Source: JAFDWR01 sp038216655
GTDB taxonomy: Bacteria > Armatimonadota > Fimbriimonadia > Fimbriimonadales > Fimbriimonadaceae
Reading direction: 5' to 3'
Assembly (NCBI GenBank): GCA_038216655.1
Contig: JBBQPZ010000003.1
Span: forward strand, 124,001 to 188,000
DNA: 64,000 bases
Shown piece after piece: positions 16,118-24,528 of the stretch (position 1 is its first letter; each line of letters opens with the position of its first letter). Below the pieces are notes generated by a model. The model was not told the DNA's origin, did no database searches, and saw only the letters and a program-made list of their open reading frames with translations. A program made the position numbers and the translations under genes.

Positions 16118-16693
16118 TCAAGCGGGTTCGGATGTCGCGATTCCGAATTCAGGATCACGCTCATTGATCAGCAGGCAGCTCGACAGCCAACGCCGCATTT
16201 CCCGCGGACTCCGCGCCCGGAACCGGTTGAGGTGCCCGAACTCAGGGTCCACCTCGATCGCCCGACCCTCCGCCCGCCGCTTACGAAAGGTCTTGAACAC
16301 CCAGATGTACAGCGACTCCCGAGTAAAGAAGTGTCGCCAAGCCGACTCGCAGTTGCCGTTCCAAAGCTCCTGCCGGGTAATCCCGCGACGCAGCGTCCGC
16401 CCGGTGAGACGCCAGAGGATCAGGGGCAACGGGTAGTCCAGCCAGACGATCGTGTCGCATCTGGCGATCACCAGGTCCCGAGCTTGGCGATAATTCCCAT
16501 CGACCACCCAACGATCGGCCGAGATCGCATCGGACACGCGAGCCCGGAACACCGGGATCTCCGCCTCCTTCCAATTCGGCTCGTGCCAGAGAGCGTCAAG
16601 CTCGACATACTCGGCGCCTAAGCGCCTCGCAAGCTCCCGCGACACCGTGGATTTCCCGCTGCCCGAGGTCCCGCAGACCATCACCCGCTTCAC
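16118..16693 (-). CDS. P-loop nucleoside-kinase-like (FlaR/AAA-type) protein
   Basis: Predicted 191-residue cytoplasmic P-loop NTPase resembling the adenylate-kinase-like topology-modulation family. Visible: Walker A GTSGSGKST at residues 9-17, a substrate-side motif LDALWHEPNW near 38, DRWVVDGNYRQ near 65, the DTIVWLDYPLP strand near 85 and the RRGITRQELWNGNCE lid-like segment. The substrate is unknown. Its ATG overlaps the stop of the upstream membrane protein gene by 4 bp (ATGA), so both are likely cotranscribed. Convergent with fabH across a repeat element. Confidence 0.85.
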   Translation of the reverse strand: MKRVMVCGTSGSGKSTVSRELARRLGAEYVELDALWHEPNWKEAEIPVFRARVSDAISADRWVVDGNYRQARDLVIARCDTIVWLDYPLPLILWRLTGRTLRRGITRQELWNGNCESAWRHFFTRESLYIWVFKTFRKRRAEGRAIEVDPEFGHLNRFRARSPREMRRWLSSCLLINERDPEFGIATSEPA

Positions 16694-17343
16694 GCCGCCG
16701 ACTCCAGCTCCCGCAACAACGTTTCCAAATCCATGACCGCCGGGACGCCGACCTCGATCGCGGCGCCGGACGAATCAAACTCCGGCCGCTCATAAGCCCC
16801 CATCGCAGCACTGACGCTCTCCACCGCATTCGCAAGCTGAGTCAGCTTCCCTCTTGCCGGTCCATCCTGCCCTACTCGCAACACGTCATCGACCACCCTC
16901 AGCATCGCAACCTCGGCGATTCGCTCAACCCGAGCGTGATAGGCCACCTGCCGTCGCCATGCGTCCGAGGTCAGCGCGTTGTCGATCCGCTCCCAATCCC
17001 TAGCCGCCGCTTCAAGGAACTTGAGCTGGCTCTCGGAGATCGCCTGGTCCAGCCCAATGCTCTTGCGGCGCTGCTCCAGCCAGAGAAGAGGGTCGGGATT
17101 TCGCCGGAAGTAGAACGACGCCCCGATCAACCCCACGATCAGCCCCAAGACCGCGCCGTCCAAAGGAAGCGTGTTGGGTCGGAGGATGACTCCCACCGCA
17201 GCCCCCGCGATCGCCCCGGCGACGGGCAGGACGTACCGGAACTCGTTACGAGGCAGACGCGATGCGGCGAGCGAGACGAACACGGATAAGGCCCTCGACT
17301 GATGGGGGCCCGCTCCGATCGCAATACTGCGAATCTGCCGCAT
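16690..17343 (-). CDS. Membrane protein of unknown function
   Basis: Predicted 217-residue protein. Two transmembrane helices lie at about 37-55 (YVLPVAGAIAGAAVGVIL) and 62-79 (GAVLGLIVGLIGASFYF), after a 35-residue N-terminus. The remaining 135 residues are cytoplasmic-looking and helical (KFLEAAARDWERIDNAL, VERIAEVAMLRVVDDVL), possibly coiled coil. Not recognised as a named family. Its 3' end overlaps the P-loop gene start by 4 bp, and it is divergent from the S9 peptidase with about 60 bp between. Confidence 0.7.
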   Translation of the reverse strand: MRQIRSIAIGAGPHQSRALSVFVSLAASRLPRNEFRYVLPVAGAIAGAAVGVILRPNTLPLDGAVLGLIVGLIGASFYFRRNPDPLLWLEQRRKSIGLDQAISESQLKFLEAAARDWERIDNALTSDAWRRQVAYHARVERIAEVAMLRVVDDVLRVGQDGPARGKLTQLANAVESVSAAMGAYERPEFDSSGAAIEVGVPAVMDLETLLRELESAA

Positions 17344-17407
17344 AACCCTTCATACCACCCCAACCCGACTGGCGTCTCAAAGGGCCGACAGGCGGTAACC
17401 TTCGCAC

Positions 17408-19471
17408 ATGCCGAAGCGACCGATGCGCGCCGACGATTTGCTGCGAATCATCTTTGTGGGCGATCCCCAAATCTCGCCCAGTGGAGAGACGATCCTCTTC
17501 ACCCGCAAGCACATCAACAAGAAGAACAAGTACATCACGAACCTGTGGACGGTCGACGGAAACGGCAAGACCAAGCAGTGGACCCGTGGCGAGGGCGGCA
17601 ACGGCGGTGGCCGATGGTCGCCCGACGGTTGCCAGATCGCGTTCGTCTCCGGTCGCGACAAACCCGCGGCGCAGATTCACCTGATCTCCACTGGTGGCGG
17701 CGAAGCCTTCGCGCTCACCAAGCTTCCCGAAGGCTCGATCGGCGAGTATCGCTGGTCCCCCGACGGCGCATACATCGCCTTCACCTTCCGCCAGCAGCTA
17801 CCCGAGAAGACCGAGAAGGCGAAGAAGGAACGTGAAGAAAGGGGCGGGAGCACGCCCCCCTTCGTGACTGAAGACGTCTGGTACCGCCTCGACGGCGACG
17901 GCTACTTCGGCATGCAGCGCCACAAGCTGTATCTACTCGACGTCAAGGCCGCGCTCGCGACCGAACAGCCTGGAGAATGGGCGAACATCAAGCTCCTCGC
18001 GGAGGACTCGCCCGACGGGCAGTACTCGTTCGATTGGTCGCCCGATTCCAAGGAACTTGCCGTTGCCCACACCGCGAACAAGCGCCCGATGGCCGACCCG
18101 CCCAACGACCAAATCTGGCGCGTCGCCCTCGACGGCCAGGCTTGGAAGCTCGAAGGCTTACCGAAGGGAAACAAGGGCTCGGTGCGCTGGTCACCCGACG
18201 GCCTTACCCTTGCCTACGCCGGAGACGTGGACGAGGAAGATCCGTGGGGCACGCGCAATACGAAGCTCTACATCGTCCCCGCCGCGGGCGGCGAGCCCAA
18301 GGACCTCACCGGCGGACAGGATTTCGACGTCGCGGTCGGCACCCTCAGCGACACCAAGGACGCAGGCTACGGCGCGGTCGTCGAGTGGGCCCCCGATTCG
18401 AAGTCGCTCTGGGTCCAGATCGGCTGGCACGGCGAGGTCCAACTTGGCCGCGTCTCCGTCAACGGCGGGATTGAGCGGCTGACCGAGGGTCAGATCAGTG
18501 TCTCGATCGGCAATGCAAGCAAGGACGGTCGCCGCATCGCCGCGACCTACGGGAACGCGCTCAAGCTCCCGGAGATTGCCTTGATTGAGCCGGAACTCGT
18601 GACCGGTCGGCCGGTTTCTCGCGTGCTGACCTCGTTCAATCAGGATTGGCACGACGAGATCAAACTCTCCGAGCCCGAGGAGTTCTGGGTGGACTCGACG
18701 CCGAACAAGGACGGCTCGCTCTCCAAGGTCCACGGCTGGGTGATGAAGCCGATCGGCTACCTCGAACCCAAGCGCTACCCGGCGATCCTCCAAATCCACG
18801 GCGGTCCGCACGCGCAGTACGGCTGGGCGTTCTTCCACGAAATGCAGCTTCTCGCCGCCGAAGGCTACGTGGTCGTGTACACGAACCCACGCGGCTCAAA
18901 GGGATACGGCGAGGGATACTGCGCCGAGATCCGCGGCGATTGGGGCAACAAGGACTGGGAGGACATCGAGGTCGTCACGCGCTGGATGCAGCACCAGCCC
19001 TACATCCACCCCGGCCAGATGGGCGTGATGGGTGGCTCCTACGGCGGCTACATGACCAACTGGGTCATCGGCCACTGCAAGGACTACAAAGCCGCGATCA
19101 CCGACCGGTGCGTGTCCAACATGGTCTCGATGGCAGGCAACTCCGACTTCCCGTTCAACAAGGACGGCTACTTCAAGGGTGTCGCCTGGGGAGACCTCGA
19201 GAAGATCCGGGAGCTATGGCGTCAGTCCCCCATCGCGTACTTCGAGGACGTGACCACTCCGACCCTGATCATCCACAGCGAGGGCGACCTTCGGTGCAAT
19301 ATTGAGCAGAGCGAACAAGTGTTCACCGCACTGCAGCAGCAGGGCGTCGAGTCCCGCTTCGTTCGCTACCCAGTCACCACCTCGCACGGCATGTCCCGCA
19401 TCGGCCCGCCCGACCTTAGGTTGCACAGGCTCGGCGAGATCACCGACTGGTGGAAGAAGTTCATGAGCTAG
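17408..19471 (+). CDS. S9 family peptidase (acylaminoacyl-peptidase/prolyl-oligopeptidase type)
   Basis: Cytoplasmic serine peptidase of 687 residues with no signal peptide. Residues 1-400 hold WD40-like/TolB-type beta-propeller repeats (RWSPDGCQIAFVSG, RWSPDGAYIAF, DWSPDSKELAVA, RWSPDGLTLAYAG), which gate access to the active site. The C-terminal alpha/beta-hydrolase domain has the nucleophile Ser544 in MGGSYGGYM, Asp627 in SEGDLR and His660 in SHGMSR. The family cleaves short peptides, often removing acylated or dipeptide N-termini. Single gene; the 478-bp gap downstream contains repeats. Identification is firm; exact specificity cannot be read from the sequence. Confidence 0.95.
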   Translation: MPKRPMRADDLLRIIFVGDPQISPSGETILFTRKHINKKNKYITNLWTVDGNGKTKQWTRGEGGNGGGRWSPDGCQIAFVSGRDKPAAQIHLISTGGGEAFALTKLPEGSIGEYRWSPDGAYIAFTFRQQLPEKTEKAKKEREERGGSTPPFVTEDVWYRLDGDGYFGMQRHKLYLLDVKAALATEQPGEWANIKLLAEDSPDGQYSFDWSPDSKELAVAHTANKRPMADPPNDQIWRVALDGQAWKLEGLPKGNKGSVRWSPDGLTLAYAGDVDEEDPWGTRNTKLYIVPAAGGEPKDLTGGQDFDVAVGTLSDTKDAGYGAVVEWAPDSKSLWVQIGWHGEVQLGRVSVNGGIERLTEGQISVSIGNASKDGRRIAATYGNALKLPEIALIEPELVTGRPVSRVLTSFNQDWHDEIKLSEPEEFWVDSTPNKDGSLSKVHGWVMKPIGYLEPKRYPAILQIHGGPHAQYGWAFFHEMQLLAAEGYVVVYTNPRGSKGYGEGYCAEIRGDWGNKDWEDIEVVTRWMQHQPYIHPGQMGVMGGSYGGYMTNWVIGHCKDYKAAITDRCVSNMVSMAGNSDFPFNKDGYFKGVAWGDLEKIRELWRQSPIAYFEDVTTPTLIIHSEGDLRCNIEQSEQVFTALQQQGVESRFVRYPVTTSHGMSRIGPPDLRLHRLGEITDWWKKFMS

Positions 19472-19478
19472 CCGATTC

Positions 19479-19548
19479 GGTCCCCTTCTCTTGCGGCGAT
19501 GATTGTGCGCCGGAAGAGGAGGGGTTAGGGGTGGAGATTCCGGAACTT
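19479..19548 (+). repeat. Dispersed repeat, family A, copy 1
   Basis: A 70-bp element beginning GGTCCCCTTCTCTTGCGGCG and ending GTGGAGATTCCGGAACTT. It is about 90% identical to the reverse complement of 55051-55122, with a few single-base gaps. It begins just after the S9 peptidase stop. No coding potential. Confidence 0.85.
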
Positions 19549-19601
19549 GAAGCCAATTGGGCGCTCGGAAGTCAGGTTCGCCCAATAGAGAGTGCGGTGA
19601 C

Positions 19602-19824
19602 CTGGAGTCTGTTGCATTGCTTTGGATTGCCTTCGATTATTAGGCTCCGGCTCTGGTTCGAGCCCTCCCTTGAGGGCGGTTTGGGCGGGTGAGCAACTGC
19701 CCCAGGTTCCCAATTTCAGGCACGCGGTCGCCCCTCCCACCTCCCCTCAAGGGAGGCATCCCGAGGGCCTAAGAATATTATGCGATTTGGCCCTGCGGGA
19801 GGAGCAATGCAACAAACTCCCTGT
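19602..19824. repeat. MITE-like element with long imperfect terminal inverted repeats
   Basis: The left end (GGAGTCTGTTGCATTGCTTT at about 19603) matches the reverse complement of the right end (GCAATGCAACAAACTCC ending near 19823). Internal blocks also mirror each other: CGATTATTAGGC near 19637 against GCCTAAGAATATT near 19770, and CCTCCCTTGAGGG near 19665 against CCCTCAAGGGAGG near 19743. The whole 220-bp unit could fold on itself. No target-site duplication was established. It includes the family B copy at 19717-19770. The remaining DNA up to 19949 shows no gene. Confidence 0.6.
19717..19770 (+). repeat. Dispersed palindromic repeat, family B, copy 1
   Basis: Core GGCACGCGGTCGCCCCTCCC followed by a CCCTCAAGGGAGG palindrome and GAGGGCC. 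Matches 43961-44010 and 44959-45003 in order and spacing. Confidence 0.6.
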
Positions 19825-19949
19825 CTTCGCTTTTCCCCGCGAGCCTGCGAGCGCAACTCCAAGCGAATGCGTAGGTGCGCCGACAGGTCGGCTGAGCAAA
19901 AGCGTTGGCGGGCCACCGCAGTCTATATACGGAGCGGTAGCATTACCCC

Positions 19950-21443
19950 GTGACGCTCGACTCCCTCCTGGCCATCCTCGCCGACGCGCCGCTGATCGCG
20001 TCGGTGCAAGCGAGTGCCGGCTCGCCGGTCGATGACCCGGAAACGCTCCTCAAACTGGCCCAAGCTTCGCTGGCCAACGGAGTCAAGGTCTTGCGGCTGC
20101 AAGGAATCGCCAACATCGATCACATCAAGTCGGCCACCGGTGCCCCGGTGATCGGGCTTATCAAGAGGAATTACCCTGGCAGCGAGGTCTACATCACCCC
20201 AACCTCGGCCGAAGTGGATGAGCTGATTGAAGCGGGATGCGAGATCATCGCCCTTGACGGGACCGAGCGACCACGGCCCAGCGGGGAGACGTTTGCGGAC
20301 CTCGTAGCTCGCATCCACGCAGCCGGGCGGCTGGCGATGGCGGACTCGGATGTCGGCCTCCTCGCGCCAGAGAACGCCCGACGAGGCGCGGACCTCATTA
20401 GCTCCACCCTCTGCGGGTACACGGACGGTAGTAATGGCGAGAATCTACCTTCCATTCCTTGGATTTATGAGGTCGCCAAGCGGACCCCGAAACCTGCGGT
20501 TGTGATCGCCGAGGGCGGCTACACCGAGCTGTGGCAAGTCCAAGCCGCCCTGCGGGCGGGAGCGAAAGCCGTCGTCGTCGGGGGTGCCCTCAACGATCCG
20601 GTCAAGCAAACCCGTGCCTTCGTCAAAGCTGCGGTTCAACCCAAGAAGGCCGTCGGCGCGGTTGACATCGGCGGAACGTGGCTAAGAGCGGGGATCATCA
20701 GTCCGCAAGGCGAAGTCCTCGAGTCCGAGCGCATCCCGGTCCCCCAAACGAAGGTTGAGCGGAACGCCTGGATCAACGCGTGGTTACGAGCCAACGGCAT
20801 CACGGAAGTCGGCATCGGGGCAGGTGGGATCATTCACCCCCTTAACGGCGAGGTCCTATTTTCCAAGCCGATCATTCTCGACCACGTTGGCACGGTCTTT
20901 TCCAAGGAGATCGAGGCGGAGCGGGTCGTTACCTTAAACGACGGCCACGCCACCGCCTGGGGGCACGCGATGCACCCGCAGTTCGCGGGCATACGCGTCG
21001 CAACCCTGGCTCTCGGAACCGGTGTCGGTTTCGGCATCGTTGACCGGGGCCGGATCATGATGGGCGACCACGGAGAACACGCGCGCATCAACGACACACC
21101 GACCCGCAAAGGAAAGATCTACGACGACCTCCTGGGGGGTGCCGCAGTCACCGCGAATCCGACCGAGGGTCAGAAAGCGGATGCACTTGAAGCAGCCAAG
21201 GAGGCGATCCACCTAGTCAACACCCTCTACTACCCCGAGGTCATCGTGATCGCCGGAGGGATTGGGCTTCAACCCTGGATGGATAGATTCAAGCTGAGGG
21301 CGGCGGCGCCGACCGCGATGGTTCACTTCACCCCCTACGGTCCCGATGCGGGTCTCGTGGGAGCTGGGTTCCTGGCGCTGTATCCACCGCCCTTCGATTG
21401 TCCTGCGCCCGATCCCGACTACAGCCCATACCTGCCGAGATAA
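19950..21443 (+). CDS. Bifunctional ManNAc-6-phosphate epimerase / ROK kinase fusion (NanE-NanK)
   Basis: Single 497-residue protein with GTG start. Residues 1-230 are a NanE-type TIM barrel (N-acetylmannosamine-6-phosphate to N-acetylglucosamine-6-phosphate): IASVQASAGSP, VIGLIKRNYPGSEVYITPT, IIALDGTERPRP and VIAEGGYTE match the family. Residues 233-485 are a ROK sugar kinase: phosphate-binding DIGGTWLRAGII, LNDGHATAWG, and LALGTGVGFGIV. The ROK zinc motif (CxCGxxGC) is not seen; GDHGEH occupies the region. The order epimerase-kinase suggests one chain that phosphorylates ManNAc and epimerises it. No sialic acid lyase or transporter is adjacent, so the source of substrate (sialic acid or cell-wall amino sugars) is unknown. 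Confidence 0.9.
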   Translation: MTLDSLLAILADAPLIASVQASAGSPVDDPETLLKLAQASLANGVKVLRLQGIANIDHIKSATGAPVIGLIKRNYPGSEVYITPTSAEVDELIEAGCEIIALDGTERPRPSGETFADLVARIHAAGRLAMADSDVGLLAPENARRGADLISSTLCGYTDGSNGENLPSIPWIYEVAKRTPKPAVVIAEGGYTELWQVQAALRAGAKAVVVGGALNDPVKQTRAFVKAAVQPKKAVGAVDIGGTWLRAGIISPQGEVLESERIPVPQTKVERNAWINAWLRANGITEVGIGAGGIIHPLNGEVLFSKPIILDHVGTVFSKEIEAERVVTLNDGHATAWGHAMHPQFAGIRVATLALGTGVGFGIVDRGRIMMGDHGEHARINDTPTRKGKIYDDLLGGAAVTANPTEGQKADALEAAKEAIHLVNTLYYPEVIVIAGGIGLQPWMDRFKLRAAAPTAMVHFTPYGPDAGLVGAGFLALYPPPFDCPAPDPDYSPYLPR

Positions 21444-21456
21444 GTCGATACGACCT

Positions 21457-21471
21457 ATAGGACATATACAA
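21457..21471 (+). repeat. CCTATAGGAC half-palindrome, copy 1
   Basis: The 15 bases here (CCTATAGGACATATA) differ at one position from the right arm of the palindrome at 26536-26566. Located between the NanE-NanK gene and the MgtC-like gene. Confidence 0.5.
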
Positions 21472-21507
21472 GTTCAAACCACCCCTCAAAGACGTCCTAA
21501 CGTCGAA

Positions 21508-22167
21508 GTGTCCGATCTCTTTTCGCCCCAATCCATCGCTACGGCCACCGACGTGCTCGTCAAGCTCGGCGTCGCGGCGGTGCTTGGCGGCATCGTGGGC
21601 TGGGAGCGGGAGATTCACGGTCGACCTGCTGGCATTAGAACACACATCCTAATGATCCTCGGCGTGACCTTGTTCTGCGAGGTCAGTCGCGCCTTCGCCC
21701 CCAACGATCCTGCTCGCATCGCCGCCCAGATTGTCACCGGCATTGGATTCCTCGGCGCAGGCACGATCATGCGCAACGGCGCGGAGGTCCACGGACTCAC
21801 GAGCGCGGCAAGCGTCTGGGCGGTAAGTGCGATCGGCATGGCGATCAGCGTCGGTGGCCCCTTCCTGCTCGTAGCAGTTGCCGCGACCGTGCTCACCCTT
21901 CTCACCTTGAACGTGCTCGAACGAATCGAGACGCTGTTGGTCCCCAACCTTCGACCGCATTCCCTGATCGTAAGCCTCGCCGATCCAACTCGCCTCACCG
22001 GCCTCATGGAAGCTCTGGGGGCAGAGGGTGGCCGCCTGTTGGGACTACGCACCCTTCGCCACGGCACGCCGACCCAATATCAGATCGACATTCAAGGCGA
22101 CCGCGACGCCCTTATGCGAGCCGCCACCGCGACAACGGGCGTGGATGCCGTGCACTGGAACCGGTAA
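21508..22167 (+). CDS. MgtC/SapB family membrane protein
   Basis: Predicted 219-residue inner-membrane protein with four or five helices in the first 140 residues and a C-terminal ACT-like soluble domain. Family motifs seen: VLGGIVGWEREIHGRPAGIRTHILMI (the conserved GxERE..xxxAGxRTH block), QIVTGIGFLGAGTIMR and GLTSAASVWAVSAIGMA. MgtC proteins are linked to magnesium limitation, acid tolerance and inhibition of the F-ATPase; simple SapB-like members have unknown roles. The start is taken as GTG at 21508 because the hydrophobic core begins soon after and the upstream frame overlaps the preceding gene. Stop is followed by an AT-rich hairpin shared with the convergent neighbour. Confidence 0.9.
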   Translation: MSDLFSPQSIATATDVLVKLGVAAVLGGIVGWEREIHGRPAGIRTHILMILGVTLFCEVSRAFAPNDPARIAAQIVTGIGFLGAGTIMRNGAEVHGLTSAASVWAVSAIGMAISVGGPFLLVAVAATVLTLLTLNVLERIETLLVPNLRPHSLIVSLADPTRLTGLMEALGAEGGRLLGLRTLRHGTPTQYQIDIQGDRDALMRAATATTGVDAVHWNR

Positions 22168-22169
22168 GG

Positions 22170-22245
22170 AAGTATAAAGTATAGAAGTATTGAGGATCGA
22201 AAAGGATCTTACCTTCTGGTCTCTTATACTTTTATACTCTATACT
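22170..22245. terminator. AT-rich imperfect hairpin between convergent genes
   Basis: AAGTATAAAGTATAGAAGTA near 22170 pairs imperfectly with CTTATACTTTTATACTC and TATACTT near 22222-22245. It lies between the plus-strand MgtC-like gene and the minus-strand secreted protein and could terminate both. Confidence 0.5.
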
Positions 22246-22266
22246 TGATTGCTGCCCGAAGGGCAC

Positions 22267-22764
22267 CTAGTGAACGTCAACGGTGCGCGAGACTTCGGTC
22301 TCAAGCTTGTCGCCGGCGTGAATGATCACGCTCTTGCCCTGGATGAACACGCCGCCAACAAGGCCGATCGGGCCAAGCACGAGCAAACCTGCACCAGAAG
22401 CGATCGCCGCCTTGTCGGTTCGGCTGCCCTTGAAGTCCTTGCCCTTCTGACGCGGCTGGAGGGGGATCCCGTTGACTGGATTCAGCACCAATCGGATGCT
22501 CCCGTTCTTTCCGAACCGACCACTCTTGCTGACTTTCTCGATCACGCCGGTGACCCGCGTTCCCGCGGTCAAAACGGTCTTGCCATTGACGCGAACGTCG
22601 CGTGCAACTTCAAACTTGACTCGATCGCCAGCCTTTGCGGTTCGGGAACTGAGATCCTGACGAAACACTAGGCCGACATCGGTGCCGACCGGAACCACGG
22701 TGGCGAGGGCTGCGGCGGCGACCACGAACATTGACAAAGTCGATACTGATTTCCACAAATTCAT
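22267..22764 (-). CDS. Secreted protein of unknown function
   Basis: Predicted 165-residue exported protein. The ATG at 22764 is preceded by GGGAG at good spacing and followed by a signal peptide (SVSTLSMFVVAAAALA). The mature part is strand rich: VFRQDLSSRTAKAGDRVKFE, VNGKTVLTAGTRVTGVIEKV and SIRLVLNPVNGIPL. These look like a barrel of the kind found in small periplasmic proteins that carry a parameter 'made changeable by design'; no catalytic motif is evident. A glycine-rich hydrophobic stretch (GAGLLVLGPIGLVGGVFI) near residue 125 could insert in a membrane. Not recognised as a characterised family. Divergent from ubiD. Confidence 0.75.
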   Translation of the reverse strand: MNLWKSVSTLSMFVVAAAALATVVPVGTDVGLVFRQDLSSRTAKAGDRVKFEVARDVRVNGKTVLTAGTRVTGVIEKVSKSGRFGKNGSIRLVLNPVNGIPLQPRQKGKDFKGSRTDKAAIASGAGLLVLGPIGLVGGVFIQGKSVIIHAGDKLETEVSRTVDVH

Positions 22765-22877
22765 TCTGATTTCTCCCAAATGACACCCGCGAGGGTGACT
22801 GTAACCCTATGACAGCAAAACGACGGGAAGGGTTTCCGTGTCTTCGACGGTCCCGGGCGCGTAGACTCTAGACGCCA

Positions 22878-24458
22878 ATGGCGTACCGCGACTTTCAGCA
22901 GTTCCTCGACACGCTCGAATCCAAGGGCGAACTCCGGCGCATCGCCGAGCCGATCAGCCCCACCCTGGAGATCACCGAGATTGCGGACCGGGTGGTCAAG
23001 GCTGGCGGCCCCGCCCTCCTCTTCGAGAACGTTCGCGGCATCGCCCACCGCATGGGGACCCCGAACCCTGACTCCGCCGTGCTTGGCCATCCGTCGATCC
23101 ACAACCCGGGTGCCCCATCGGGGGCCGTGATGCAGTATCCGTATCCCGTCGCCATCAACACGATGGCCTCGCGTAAGCGGATGTCGATGGCCCTGAGCTG
23201 CGAAGACTTCGAGGAGCACGCTCAGCGGCTCGCCGCGATGCTCAAGCCCGACGTTCCTAGCGGCAAGATCGACGCCCTCAAGCTTGGAATGCGCATGCTC
23301 GGGGAGATCAAGAACGCCCCGACCAAGACTCAGCACGGCCAGGCGATGTGTCAAGAAGTCGTCGCCATGGGCGACGACGTCGACCTCGCTCAACTCCCGA
23401 TCCTCACCTGCTGGCCCGAAGACGGCGGACCGTTTATCACCCTCCCGCTTGTCTTTACCCACGACCCAAAGACCGGCAAGCGCAACGTCGGGATGTACCG
23501 GGTCCAACTTCATGACAAGAAGACCCTTGGCATGCATTGGCAGATGCACAAGAGTGGCATGCGCCACATGGAAGACGCCGCTGGGGCACCAACCGCCGCC
23601 AAAGGGGAACTCGTCCCGCCCGGCATGATGCACGTCTGTGTCTGCCTCGGCGGTGACCCAGCCTACGCGTTCGCCGCCATCTCGCCGCTCCCGCCGGGGA
23701 TCGACGAGATGCTGTTCGCCGGCTTTCTCCGGCGCGAGAACGTGCGGATGGTCAAAGCCAAGACCGTCGATATTGAGGTGCCCGCGAACTGCGAGTTCGT
23801 CATCGAGGGCTATGTGGACCCCCGAGAGCGCAAGCTTGAGGGCCCGTTCGGCGATCACACCGGCTATTACTCGCTCGCCGGGGATTTCCCCGTCCTGCAC
23901 GTCACCGCGATCACGCGACGGGAGAAGGCGGTCTATCCCGCCACTATCGTCGGCCAGCCCCCCATGGAAGACGGCTGGATGGGCAAGGCCGTCGAGCGAA
24001 TCTTTCTCCCGATGATCCAGCTCACCGTCCCCGAGATCGTCGATATGAACCTGCCCGTCGAGGGTGGATTCCACAACCTCGCGTTCGTCTCGATAAAGAA
24101 GAAGTATCCCGGGCACGCCTATAAGGCGATGAGCGCGATCTGGGGCCTTGGCGGACTGGCGTTCACGAAGATGGTGTTCGTCTTCGACGAGGACTGCGAT
24201 GTTCAGAACCTCGGCGAGGTGCTCTTCCGCCTCGGCGCAAACGTGGATCCGATGCGAGACTGCCTGATGACCAAGGGTCCCGTCGACCAACTCGACCATG
24301 CGGCGATGCAGGAAGGTTTCGGCGGCAAGATCGGGTTCGACTGCACCCATAAATGGCCCGGCGAAAACGGGTTCTCACGCCAGTATCCCAAGTTGATCAC
24401 GATGGACTCGGACGTTAAGGCTCGGATCGACGGCATCTGGTCGAAGCTCGGCCTGTGA
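22878..24458 (+). CDS. ubiD: UbiD-family decarboxylase
   Basis: Prenylated-FMN-dependent decarboxylase of 526 residues, probably acting on a quinone precursor (ubiquinone or menaquinone route). Family features: RRIAEPISPTLEITEI at the N-terminus, PALLFENVRG near 50, RNVGMYRVQ near 200 (pocket arginine), the active-site stretch KLEGPFGDHTGYY near 320 with the catalytic acid, and HNLAFVSIKKKYPGHA. The UbiX prenyl-FMN synthase, needed for activity, is not in this window. Stands alone between a secreted protein and pilB. The physiological substrate cannot be told from the sequence. Confidence 0.93.
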   Translation: MAYRDFQQFLDTLESKGELRRIAEPISPTLEITEIADRVVKAGGPALLFENVRGIAHRMGTPNPDSAVLGHPSIHNPGAPSGAVMQYPYPVAINTMASRKRMSMALSCEDFEEHAQRLAAMLKPDVPSGKIDALKLGMRMLGEIKNAPTKTQHGQAMCQEVVAMGDDVDLAQLPILTCWPEDGGPFITLPLVFTHDPKTGKRNVGMYRVQLHDKKTLGMHWQMHKSGMRHMEDAAGAPTAAKGELVPPGMMHVCVCLGGDPAYAFAAISPLPPGIDEMLFAGFLRRENVRMVKAKTVDIEVPANCEFVIEGYVDPRERKLEGPFGDHTGYYSLAGDFPVLHVTAITRREKAVYPATIVGQPPMEDGWMGKAVERIFLPMIQLTVPEIVDMNLPVEGGFHNLAFVSIKKKYPGHAYKAMSAIWGLGGLAFTKMVFVFDEDCDVQNLGEVLFRLGANVDPMRDCLMTKGPVDQLDHAAMQEGFGGKIGFDCTHKWPGENGFSRQYPKLITMDSDVKARIDGIWSKLGL

Positions 24459-24528
24459 CAATTACGACCAACATCCTTATCAGGTTTGTATACATGCTAT
24501 GGAACAAGTTTGATGGGGTTGTTTTTGC

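Noticed and set aside
19472..19949. Small gene in the gap after the S9 peptidase
   Set aside because: Frames there are translations of repeats; no conserved protein was seen.
22761..24350. 529-residue minus-strand frame opposite ubiD
   Set aside because: All UbiD motifs read on the plus strand; the long antisense frame is a by-product of GC-rich codon use.
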